The notes: a model not told the origin generated them from the letters alone. A stretch of 16,909 bases of DNA from Candidatus Moraniibacteriota bacterium (GCA_018400055.1 JAGYNK010000088.1:1-16909); one strand, 5' to 3'; numbered from the stretch's first letter, positions 6,474 through 12,849 are shown. Numbers and translations are program-made.

Positions 6474-6659
6474 GTCTTCTTTATATCCCATGGAAAGATA
6501 AAATCTGGTTTCAATCTTATCATCAGAGCTTATATCATCGTCTCCGATATTCTTCAATTTAGCTCTGATTTTAATTGAGTCGGTTTTAGATGGATTATAA
6601 TTGGAAAGTTCCACTCTTTTGACGGTGAAATTGGGAAGTCCGGGGTCTTATGAGTCAGT
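6474..6659 (-). pseudogene. Decayed fragment of a second CARDB protein gene
   Basis: This stretch aligns without a gap (constant offset of 1706) to 4768-4953 inside the CHAP gene, roughly 85 percent identical by eye. On the reverse strand it still reads VKRVELSNYNP, DSIKIRAKLKNIGDDDISSD and IETRFYLSMGYKED. A TAA interrupts the frame near its 5' end (within 6646-6651), there is no start codon or signal peptide, and after KEDAHSK the frame drifts to a stop. Many differences are at third codon positions, suggesting a true paralogue that diverged under selection before decaying, or a partly converted copy. Homology ends at the palindrome at 6657-6681. The rest of the 6391-6720 gap holds only short hairpins. 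Confidence 0.85.
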
Positions 6660-6681
6660 GGGGAAAGTTTCTTTCCCCACT
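6657..6681. repeat. Perfect 11-bp inverted repeat at the edge of the CARDB remnant
   Basis: AGTGGGGAAAG (6657-6667) and CTTTCCCCACT (6671-6681) are separated by TTT. It lies 40 bases beyond the Hsp20 stop in that gene's direction of transcription and could act as a 3' stabilising or weak termination hairpin, though no U-run follows on that strand. A second 6-bp hairpin, TACCAA/TTGGTA, lies at 6692-6708. Confidence 0.6.
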
Positions 6682-6720
6682 TTACAAGGAATACCAATAT
6701 TTTTGGTAATATTAAAAAAT

Positions 6721-7224
6721 TTAAAATCCTCGCACTTGAATTTTTTTGGATTTGCCGGAAGAGGCTTTAGGCAGACGGATAGTTAAAATTCCGTTTTTCA
6801 GAGAGGCTTCCGCTTTTTCCGAGATAATATCCACCGGCAAGACAACCGAACGAGAAAAACCACCCCAATAGCATTCCTGATAATAGTAATTTTCTTCGCT
6901 TATTTCTTCTTCATTTGAGCGTTCGCCTTTGATGGTTACCATGTCATTGTTAATGGAAACATCCAAATCTTCCGGTTTTACTCCCGCTATGGTGGATTTA
7001 ATTACGATGTCATTTTCGGTTTGGTAAACATCAATGGTGAGCTGACCTTCGTTATCCTCAATCGTAGCAGGTGTGTTTTCGTTAGAGTATTCTCCCATAG
7101 GCATATTTATATTGGTTTCTTCTTCATCCGTTTCAATGTTCATTATTTTATCTTCCCCATTATTATCTTCAACGCTTTTTGCTCCTGTTAGCCTTTCAAA
7201 AAATGATTTTTTTTCTTTGACCAT
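6721..7224 (-). CDS. Small heat shock protein, Hsp20/alpha-crystallin family
   Basis: A 167-residue ATP-independent holdase chaperone that would bind unfolding proteins in the cytosol and form oligomers. The N-terminal arm (about 1-58) is acidic and Asn-rich. The alpha-crystallin domain covers about 60-155, including LTIDVYQTENDIVIKSTIAG (61-80), GVKPEDLDVSINNDMVTIKG, YYYQECYWGGFSRSVVLP and the family's A-x-x-x-N-G-x-L motif as ASLKNGILTIRLPK. The C-terminus SKKIQVRGF provides an I-x-V anchor for oligomerisation. A strong -10/-35 promoter lies upstream within the end of the neighbouring protease gene. No CIRCE-type operator (TTAGCACTC/GAGTGCTAA) is visible, so control by HrcA is not supported. 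No Shine-Dalgarno sequence precedes the ATG. Confidence 0.93.
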   Translation of the reverse strand: MVKEKKSFFERLTGAKSVEDNNGEDKIMNIETDEEETNINMPMGEYSNENTPATIEDNEGQLTIDVYQTENDIVIKSTIAGVKPEDLDVSINNDMVTIKGERSNEEEISEENYYYQECYWGGFSRSVVLPVDIISEKAEASLKNGILTIRLPKASSGKSKKIQVRGF

Positions 7225-7267
7225 AAATCTTTTTTTAATAATTTATAAAATATTTAGCAATGTTTTT

Positions 7268-7296
7268 ATTATAAATTATTTTCTTTCAGCTCGCAA
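7268..7296 (-). promoter_or_regulatory. Promoter of the Hsp20 gene, inside the end of the upstream gene
   Basis: On the reverse strand, TTGCGA (7296-7291), a spacer of exactly 17 bases, and a perfect TATAAT (7273-7268). The predicted start near 7261 leaves a leader of about 36 bases, almost entirely A and T. The -35 box lies within the last codons of the PrsW-like gene, so Hsp20 can be expressed independently of it. Confidence 0.6.
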
Positions 7297-7876
7297 GTTT
7301 TCTGTCAATACTTATTAAATTGTATAAAACGAAAGATGTTGTTGCACCAATAAGGATAAAAATTAAAAAAGGCGCAAATTCGTTTTGCCAGATAATCATA
7401 AAGTTGTAGAGAAAATGAATAATGGAAGCTGAAATAAAAGCTTTCAAGAAGATTGCGTATTTTCCGTTTTTGCAAGCAGCGATAAAATATCCAATTATTC
7501 CAGCGGTCAGGATATGGATTAAAAATAAGCCAAAGAGATCTTTTGGCTCAAATAGACGGTTTGCGTTAAGGTGAAAATTTCCGTAAATCAAAGCTAATTC
7601 CATAAAAGAAAAGCCCAGTCCGGTTAGCAATGAATTCGTTATAAGTGACTTTCCGTAGGAGAATTTTTCTATGCGTTTCAGAATCACCAAGTATTTTAAA
7701 AATTCTTCAATTAAAATGGAGACAATTAGGATAAAGCTTAGGGGCGAGGAAAAGTTCATGATTGATTCTTTTCCGAGATCGGATAAAATAGGGATTAAAG
7801 TTGAAATCAAAACTTCTAAAAATAAGGCGCTAGTCGCTGCGATTATTCCCCAAAAAATTGATTCAATTTGTCGCAT
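7286..7876 (-). CDS. PrsW-like intramembrane metalloprotease family protein
   Basis: A 196-residue polytopic membrane protein with about six hydrophobic segments. Conserved polar residues within membrane segments match the PrsW/CAAX-protease pattern. These are IEEFLKYL with Glu57-Glu58 and Lys61; GLGFSFMELALIYG with Glu93; FLIHILTAGIIGYF with His121; and ASIIHFLYNF with His154 and Asn158. In this superfamily these residues form the metal-dependent active site that cleaves peptide bonds within the membrane; PrsW of Bacillus subtilis cleaves an anti-sigma factor. No anti-sigma/sigma pair is seen here, so the substrate is unknown. The ATG at 7876 lacks a ribosome site. It is separated from the valS stop by only 46 bases, filled by a tandem heptamer repeat. 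Confidence 0.75.
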   Translation of the reverse strand: MRQIESIFWGIIAATSALFLEVLISTLIPILSDLGKESIMNFSSPLSFILIVSILIEEFLKYLVILKRIEKFSYGKSLITNSLLTGLGFSFMELALIYGNFHLNANRLFEPKDLFGLFLIHILTAGIIGYFIAACKNGKYAIFLKAFISASIIHFLYNFMIIWQNEFAPFLIFILIGATTSFVLYNLISIDRKLAS

Positions 7877-7886
7877 AATAATCTTT

Positions 7887-7918
7887 ACGAATTACGAATT
7901 TATACGAATATACGAATT
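7887..7918. repeat. Four copies of a TACGAAT heptamer between valS and the PrsW-like gene
   Basis: TACGAAT occurs at 7887-7893, 7894-7900, 7904-7910 and 7912-7918, the last two spaced by one to three extra bases. It fills nearly the whole intergenic gap. It is the same size class as the heptamer repeats inside valS (9299-9326) and tsaD (11451-11478). Confidence 0.85.
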
Positions 7919-7922
7919 TTTT

Positions 7923-10622
7923 TTAATCCAAATTCTTTAGATATTTTTCTATCTTTTGGATTTTAGCTTCAGTTTTCTTCAGGTTTTCTTTGTTTTGTTG
8001 GACTATTTTTTCGGGAGCTTTTTCTATGAAATTTTTATTTTTTAATTTTTTCTCCAATCCGGCAGCATATTTTTTAAAATTATCCAGTTCTTTTTCGAAG
8101 CGCAGTTTTTCTTTATTTTTATCAATAGCGCTAATTAAATAAATTTCTATGCCACCTTCTGAAATATAAATCGCTCCCGGAATTTTTTCTCCTTTTTCTT
8201 TGATTTCCAATTTATCAATTCCCGTGCGCAGGCTTTTGATTAAAATTCCCTCATTCTTTATAGCGCTGTAATGTTCTCCTGCATAAATAAGCGCTTCAAT
8301 TTTTTTACCGGGTTCAATATTATTTTTTGCTCGAGCGTTTCTGACGGCGATTATGATACTTTGAATTTTGCTAAAAATATACCATTCCGTTTCATTGGGC
8401 GTGCCAAGTATTGCGAGATATTTTTTTTCAGACGGCCATTTTTCTATCATTAATAAATTTTTATTTTCCATTTTTTCCCAAATATTTTCGGTCAGAAAAG
8501 GCATAAACGGATGCCACAATTTTAGCAAATCTTTTAGAAGTATAATTAGTATAATGTTTTTTTCTTCTTTATTTTTTTCAAATTTACTAACTTCAACATA
8601 CCAATCAGCAAAACTGTTCCAAGTAAATTCTTTTAATTTTTCTCCTGCCTGAGAAAAGTTATATTTAGTCAGACTGTCATTTACTTCTGTAATTAAGTTT
8701 TTCATTTCTGTTAGAATCCATTTATCCGCCAATGTTAATTTATTGCTCGAAACTTGGTTGGAATTTGAATTTTGTAATTTGCAATTTCCGATTATAAAGC
8801 GAGCTATGTTCCAAAGCTTGTTGGTGAAATTTCTGAAGCTCTTGATTTTTTCTTCATATATTTTTACATCGTTCCCCGGAGTGTTGCCAATAAGTGTAGC
8901 CAAGCGGACGGAATCGGCACCGAATTTTTTTATTACATCCAGAGGATCAATTCCATTTCCTCGCGACTTTGACATTTTCTTGCCGTGCTTATCCAAAACC
9001 ATTCCGTGCAGATACACATTTTCAAAAGGAATCTCGTTTAAGGCGAATAGCGACAGCATAACCATTCGGGAAACCCAAAGCGTTAGAATTTCATAGCCGG
9101 TTTCCAAAACTTGGGTAGGGTGGAATTTTTTTAGATCTCCCGATTTTTTATTATCTTTAAAATTGTCGGGCCAGCCCAAAGTGGAAAAAGTCCACATACC
9201 GGAAGAAAACCAAGTGTCCAAAGTGTCAGAATCTTGAATCCAATTTTTTTCTTCGGGTTTTTTTACGCCGACATAAATTTCCTTCTCATTGGCTGATTGT
9301 GAACCGTGAACTGTGAACTGTGAACTATTTTTATACCACACCGGAATTCTGTGCCCAAACCAAATTTGTCTTGAAATACACCAATCGTGCAAATTTTCCA
9401 TCCAATCCAAATATCTTTTTTTGAATCTTTCGGGAATAAATTTAATTTTTTCTTGGTGAGCCACCTCAATAGCTCTTTCTTTAAGTGATTTATTCCCAAG
9501 CTTTTTTATTTTTTTATCAACTGAAACGAACCATTGTTCAGATGGCAGGGGTTCCACTGGTGTGCCACAACGATAGCAAAGCGATAAATTATTTTTTATA
9601 TCTTCTACTTTTTCTAATAATTTTTTATTTTTTAATTCCCGGATAATCATTTGGCGGGCTTCAGCAACTGTTTTTCCGGAATAATTTTTAAAACCTTCGC
9701 GAATTTTTCCGTCTTCGCCGATAACTTTTACAATAGCTAGATTATTTTTTTCTGCCATTTGCCAGTCAGCCATAGAGTGGGCGGGAGTGACTCCTAACGC
9801 TCCGGTTCCGAAATTCATATCAACATTTCTGTCAGCGATTATTTTTAACTTAAGCGGAAAGCCGGCAAAATTGATTTTAAAATTACGCCCGATATATTTT
9901 TTGTATCGTTCATCTTTGGGGTTGACGGCTATGGCCGTATCTCCCAGTTTTGTCTCCGGGCGAGTAGTGGAAATGGCAAAGGGAAAATCTTTAGAATATT
10001 TAAAAGTGTAAAATTTATTTTCTTGCTCTTTGTATTCCACTTCGTCGTCAGCCAGAGTGGAATGGCAACGGGGGCACCAATTGACAATTCTTTCCCCGCG
10101 ATAAATTATTCCCGCATGGTACATGTCAATAAACATTTGACTGACCGCTTGCTTTCTTTTTTCGTCAAGAGTAAAAGCTTCTCTGGACCAATCCAAGGAA
10201 GCGCCGGTTTTTTTAATTTGGCGCAAAATAATGGACTGGGTTTCCTGTAAAAAACTCCAAACTTCTTCCAGAAATTTATCCCTTCCTAAATCGTGGCGGG
10301 TTATTTTTTTTTCTTTCAATAATTTTTTTTCAACCACGTTTTGAGTGGCGATAGCGGCGTGGTCGGTTCCGGGAATCCAAAGTGTTTTGAATCCGTTCAT
10401 GCGATGATAGCGAATCAGTAAATCTTCAATGGCCAACATAGAAACATGTCCCAAATGCAGTTTGTCGGTAATGTTGGGCGGAGGAAGAATGACCGAGTAA
10501 GTTTTTGCGTCTTCGGGCAATTTTAAATTATCAGGATTGAAATATCCCGATTTCTCCCATTTTTGGTAAATTTCGTCTTCTGTTTTTTGGGGATGGTAAG
10601 TTTTAGGTAAATCTTTTGGCAT
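7923..10622 (-). CDS. valS: Valyl-tRNA synthetase
   Basis: An 899-residue class Ia synthetase that charges tRNA-Val. The HIGH-type motif is HLGH (56-59) after ILPPPNIT. The zinc-knuckle-like CPRCHSTLADDEVEY begins at 183. The CP1 editing domain starts near STTRPETKLGDTAIAVNP (218-235), which removes threonine mischarged on tRNA-Val. CYRC (349-352), the DTLDTWFSSGMW signature (467-477), and KMSKS (549-553) follow. The anticodon-binding domain is about 630-800 and a C-terminal coiled-coil arm about 830-899, typical of ValS. Two segments look like in-frame repeat insertions: about 431-445 (from the heptamer repeat at 9299-9326) and about 612-627 (from an AT-rich degenerate repeat near 8743-8790). 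Both fall at loops between conserved blocks, and the frame is open throughout, so the enzyme should be functional. The start has no good Shine-Dalgarno sequence. Confidence 0.97.
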   Translation of the reverse strand: MPKDLPKTYHPQKTEDEIYQKWEKSGYFNPDNLKLPEDAKTYSVILPPPNITDKLHLGHVSMLAIEDLLIRYHRMNGFKTLWIPGTDHAAIATQNVVEKKLLKEKKITRHDLGRDKFLEEVWSFLQETQSIILRQIKKTGASLDWSREAFTLDEKRKQAVSQMFIDMYHAGIIYRGERIVNWCPRCHSTLADDEVEYKEQENKFYTFKYSKDFPFAISTTRPETKLGDTAIAVNPKDERYKKYIGRNFKINFAGFPLKLKIIADRNVDMNFGTGALGVTPAHSMADWQMAEKNNLAIVKVIGEDGKIREGFKNYSGKTVAEARQMIIRELKNKKLLEKVEDIKNNLSLCYRCGTPVEPLPSEQWFVSVDKKIKKLGNKSLKERAIEVAHQEKIKFIPERFKKRYLDWMENLHDWCISRQIWFGHRIPVWYKNSSQFTVHGSQSANEKEIYVGVKKPEEKNWIQDSDTLDTWFSSGMWTFSTLGWPDNFKDNKKSGDLKKFHPTQVLETGYEILTLWVSRMVMLSLFALNEIPFENVYLHGMVLDKHGKKMSKSRGNGIDPLDVIKKFGADSVRLATLIGNTPGNDVKIYEEKIKSFRNFTNKLWNIARFIIGNCKLQNSNSNQVSSNKLTLADKWILTEMKNLITEVNDSLTKYNFSQAGEKLKEFTWNSFADWYVEVSKFEKNKEEKNIILIILLKDLLKLWHPFMPFLTENIWEKMENKNLLMIEKWPSEKKYLAILGTPNETEWYIFSKIQSIIIAVRNARAKNNIEPGKKIEALIYAGEHYSAIKNEGILIKSLRTGIDKLEIKEKGEKIPGAIYISEGGIEIYLISAIDKNKEKLRFEKELDNFKKYAAGLEKKLKNKNFIEKAPEKIVQQNKENLKKTEAKIQKIEKYLKNLD
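9299..9326. repeat. Heptamer tandem repeat (GTGAACC/T) inside the valS coding region
   Basis: Four consecutive 7-base units: GTGAACC (9299), then GTGAACT at 9306, 9313 and 9320. On the coding strand this reads as the in-frame peptide SSQFTVHGSQ between the conserved HRIPVWY and the TWFSSGMW block of ValS. A related partial sequence (CACAGTTCACAG) recurs in the gap near 15505. Confidence 0.9.
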
Positions 10623-10727
10623 TTTCTCTGTGAATTGTTTCAGTTATCCGACGGGATAAATAAATTTTAAGAAATTACAAATTTCGGATATAAGCCAATC
10701 TTATCAATTAAAAGAGGATTTTTCAAA

Positions 10728-11924
10728 TTATTCCAGTTTCAAATTGGCATCGGCTTGCAGTATTTTCCAATTTTGCAAAGAATTTTTTCTTTCTATGGCG
10801 GGCATGTTTTTCCAACGATAAAATCCGGCGGCGGCTATCATGGCGGCGTTATCGCCGCAATATTCAGTCTCGGGAAGAATATATTCAGTGCCGGGTATTT
10901 CTTCTTTTATTTTTTCTCCAAGCTGTTTTCTTAATTCTTTATTGGCAGAAACTCCGCCGGCTAAAATAATTGTTTTGGGATGGTATTTTTTGGCGGCCTT
11001 CATGGTTTTATGAATTAAGACATCAAGAGCGGCTTGCTGGAATTCGGCGGCAATATTAGCTTTTAGCTTCTCTATCTTGTTAGATTTTATTTTCTTTACT
11101 TCATACAAAACGGCGGTTTTAAGACCGGAAAAAGAAAAATTAAAATCGTTGGAATTTATCATTGGACGAGGGAGGCTGATGTTATCCCGAACTTGTTTCG
11201 GGGTCTTTTTATTTTTAATTTGAGATCCTGAAATAAATTCAGGATGACAATTTTTGTATTTTTTCGCTAGTTGTGAAATGGCTGGACCTCCGGGATAACC
11301 TAATTTTAAAATTCTGGCTGTTTTGTCAAAAGCTTCTCCCACCGCGTCATCCAAAGTTTGTCCCACTATTTTATAATCCAAATGTTTTTTCATTAAAACC
11401 AATTGGGTGTGTCCGCCGGAAACGACTAAGCATAATATGGGAAAGGGAGCTTGTAACTCGTAACTTGTAACTCGTAACTTGGGATTTTTTTGAAAATTGC
11501 CAGCCTGAGGCTGGTCCGCCTTGGGCGGAGAAATTACGCTAATTTTATCGGAGATAAAATTAGCGTAGATGTGTCCTTCAATATGATGGATGCCAATAAG
11601 CGGTTTTTGCCAAAGATAAGAAAGAGTTTTAGCGGCGTTGGTTCCTATTAAGAGAGCGGGAATAAGTCCCGGTCCTTGCGTGACAGCAATTAAATCTATG
11701 TCCGACGGTTTTGTTTTCGCTTTTTGGAAAGCAGTTTTTAAAACCGGAACAATATTTCTTAAATGCTCGCGAGCGGCCAAATGGGGAACAACGCCACCCC
11801 ATTGAGCGTGAATTTTTACTTGCGATGAAACAATATGGGAGAGTGTTTTTAAGTTATTTGCTTGAGATTTAACCAAAGAGGCGGAAGTCTCATCGCAAGA
11901 AGTTTCAATGCCAAGAATAATCAT
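10728..11924 (-). CDS. tsaD: tRNA N6-threonylcarbamoyladenosine transferase TsaD with two in-frame repeat insertions
   Basis: TsaD transfers the threonylcarbamoyl group to A37 of ANN-decoding tRNAs (t6A), working with TsaB, TsaE and TsaC-made substrate. Conserved features: LGIETSCDETSASL (4-17), the metal ligands in HIEGH (His114, His118), VVSGGHTQLV (167-176), DDAVGEAFDKTARILKLGYPGGP (192-214), FNFSFSGLKTA (261-271), GGVSANKELR and CGDNAAM with Asp358. The length is 398 residues against about 335-340 for the family. The excess is explained by two insertions: residues about 124-160 (heptamer repeat plus three palindromes, 11451-11567) and about 225-252 (two palindromes, 11186-11245). Both lie between conserved blocks. 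The ATG is 10 bases after the tRNA-Glu CCA end with no ribosome site, so a processed transcript would be almost leaderless. Confidence 0.96.
   Translation of the reverse strand: MIILGIETSCDETSASLVKSQANNLKTLSHIVSSQVKIHAQWGGVVPHLAAREHLRNIVPVLKTAFQKAKTKPSDIDLIAVTQGPGLIPALLIGTNAAKTLSYLWQKPLIGIHHIEGHIYANFISDKISVISPPKADQPQAGNFQKNPKLRVTSYELQAPFPILCLVVSGGHTQLVLMKKHLDYKIVGQTLDDAVGEAFDKTARILKLGYPGGPAISQLAKKYKNCHPEFISGSQIKNKKTPKQVRDNISLPRPMINSNDFNFSFSGLKTAVLYEVKKIKSNKIEKLKANIAAEFQQAALDVLIHKTMKAAKKYHPKTIILAGGVSANKELRKQLGEKIKEEIPGTEYILPETEYCGDNAAMIAAAGFYRWKNMPAIERKNSLQNWKILQADANLKLE
11186..11245. repeat. Palindrome pair inserted in frame in tsaD (second insertion)
   Basis: CCCGAA/TTCGGG (11186-11191 and 11197-11202) and ATCCTGAA/TTCAGGAT (11225-11232 and 11238-11245). 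On the coding strand the pair gives CHPEFISGS followed by KTPKQVRD, a peptide pattern familiar from dispersed palindromic elements translated in frame in other bacterial proteins. It separates the conserved PGGPAISQLAKKY block from FNFSFSGLKTA. Confidence 0.85.
11451..11478. repeat. Heptamer tandem repeat (TTGTAAC/TCGTAAC) inside tsaD
   Basis: Four exact 7-base units in alternating order: TTGTAAC (11451), TCGTAAC (11458), TTGTAAC (11465), TCGTAAC (11472). The coding strand reads the in-frame peptide LRVTSYELQ. It belongs to the first TsaD insertion together with the palindromes at 11501-11567. Confidence 0.92.
11501..11567. repeat. Three adjacent palindromes in the first tsaD insertion
   Basis: In order: CAGCC-TGA-GGCTG (11501-11513); TCCGCC-TTG-GGCGGA (11515-11529); and a perfect 15-bp inverted repeat, TACGCTAATTTTATC (11535-11549) with its complement at 11553-11567, separated by GGA. 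The last arm on the coding strand encodes YANFI, which belongs to conserved TsaD sequence after HIEGHI. The other arm is therefore an inverted copy of host coding sequence. Confidence 0.9.
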
Positions 11925-11934
11925 AAAATTTAAA

Positions 11935-12009
11935 TGGTAGCCCCAAGGGGAATCGAACCCCTGTTTCCAGGATGAAAACCTGACGTCCTAACCACTAGAC
12001 GATGGGGCC
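11935..12009 (-). tRNA. tRNA-Glu (anticodon UUC)
   Basis: Reverse-strand cloverleaf with acceptor GGCCCCA/TGGGGCT, D arm, and anticodon stem CAGG/CCTG around loop TTTTCAT giving UUC. The T arm is AGGGG-TTCGATT-CCCCT, the discriminator is A at 11938, and CCA is encoded at 11937-11935. tsaD begins 10 bases downstream, so the two are very probably on one transcript. Confidence 0.95.
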
Positions 12010-12123
12010 TTTTCAGATATAAAAAGAAAGGCTTTCAGCCAACAAAACAACCATAGCATAAAATGTAGAATAATCAAGTGTGGTAAGTGGTTATTGTAAA
12101 ATATAAGATCCTAATATAGAATA

Positions 12124-12753
12124 ATGGTTATGGAATTAACCGGGCAACAAATTTTTGATTTTTTGTCCCAATACGGCTATTGGATTATTTTTCCTTTGAT
12201 GTTTATTGAAGGACCGGTGACGACTCTTATGGCAGCTATGCTGGCGTCGTTAGGAGCTTTTAATGTCTGGATAGTTTTAATTCTGTCTATGGCGGGAGAT
12301 ATTGCCGGAGATATCGGATTATACGGGATAGGGAAAAAATGGGGATTGTCGTTCGTGCGGGGGATAGGAAAATACATCGGTATTACGGAAAAGCGGGTTT
12401 TGAAAATGGAAAAATATTTTGACGGACATGGCGGAAAAACCATTTTTCTGGTGAAATCTACTACCGGTTTGTGTTTGGTGGCTTTTGTGGCGGCGGGAAT
12501 GGCTCGGATGAAATTCAAAAAATTTTTATTCTATTCTTTCTTGGGCGGAATTGTTTGGAGCGGTTTCTTAGTGGCGATGGGATATTTTTACGGCTATCTT
12601 TGGCGGGAAGTTTCGGAATATATTGAATGGGCGGGCTGGATAATAGTTAGTTTGGCTGTTGTAACTTTTATAGTTATAAATCTGTATAAAAGTCAAAAGG
12701 CCAAAAAACTTTTCAATAATAATTCTTTGCCGTTGACAAATGAGAAAAAATAA
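12124..12753 (+). CDS. DedA/SNARE-associated family membrane protein
   Basis: A 209-residue integral membrane protein of the DedA (PF09335) family. Members act in membrane homeostasis, and several are undecaprenyl-phosphate or phospholipid flippases. Visible blocks are FPLMFIEGPVTTLMAAMLAS (23-42), the MAGDIAGDIGLYGIGKKWG block (56-74), KYFDGHGGKTIFLVKSTTGL (97-116), VAAGMARMKFKKFLFYSFLGG (122-142) and VWSGFLVAMGYFYG (144-157). A final transmembrane helix spans about 170-187, with a short basic tail. In most DedA proteins the segment after the GGK-type motif is R-F-x-P-x-x-R; here it is KSTTGL, with lysine and no second arginine, so a key charged pair is altered. The start could be ATG 12124 or the second ATG at 12130; neither has a ribosome site. 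A promoter for the next gene lies in its last codons. Confidence 0.88.
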   Translation: MVMELTGQQIFDFLSQYGYWIIFPLMFIEGPVTTLMAAMLASLGAFNVWIVLILSMAGDIAGDIGLYGIGKKWGLSFVRGIGKYIGITEKRVLKMEKYFDGHGGKTIFLVKSTTGLCLVAFVAAGMARMKFKKFLFYSFLGGIVWSGFLVAMGYFYGYLWREVSEYIEWAGWIIVSLAVVTFIVINLYKSQKAKKLFNNNSLPLTNEKK

Positions 12754-12761
12754 CTTATTAT
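12733..12761 (+). promoter_or_regulatory. Near-consensus promoter inside the DedA stop region, driving the 99-residue protein gene
   Basis: A perfect TTGACA (12733-12738), a 17-base spacer, and TATTAT (12756-12761). The -35 box is within the last codons of the DedA gene and the -10 box just after its TAA. The expected transcript starts near 12768 and has a leader of about 80 bases before the next gene. This is the best promoter match in the window. Confidence 0.65.
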
Positions 12762-12834
12762 TACTTGTTGGACTTTGACAAAAGAATAGCATAAAAGTAG
12801 AAGCCGAAAACTAAAACACAGAACCTAAGATTAA

Positions 12835-12841
12835 AAGGAGG
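12835..12841 (+). promoter_or_regulatory. Strong ribosome binding site of the 99-residue membrane protein gene
   Basis: AAGGAGG, 8 bases upstream of the ATG at 12850. It stands out because most housekeeping genes in this window have no recognisable Shine-Dalgarno sequence. Confidence 0.7.
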
Positions 12842-12849
12842 GAAAAATT

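Noticed and set aside
6601..6786. Small plus-strand open frame over the CARDB remnant
   Set aside because: It is the antisense of the pseudogene and the Hsp20 end, with low-complexity content and no initiation signal.
7225..7300. CIRCE or similar heat-shock operator before Hsp20
   Set aside because: No TTAGCACTC/GAGTGCTAA or other clear dyad is present; only an ordinary promoter match.
10623..10727. Possible regulatory RNA between valS and tsaD
   Set aside because: The stretch is short and AT-rich, with no convincing stem, promoter or terminator.
10728..11924. tsaD as a frameshifted or broken gene because of its extra length
   Set aside because: All conserved motifs are present in one uninterrupted frame, and the extra length is confined to two repeat-derived insertions.
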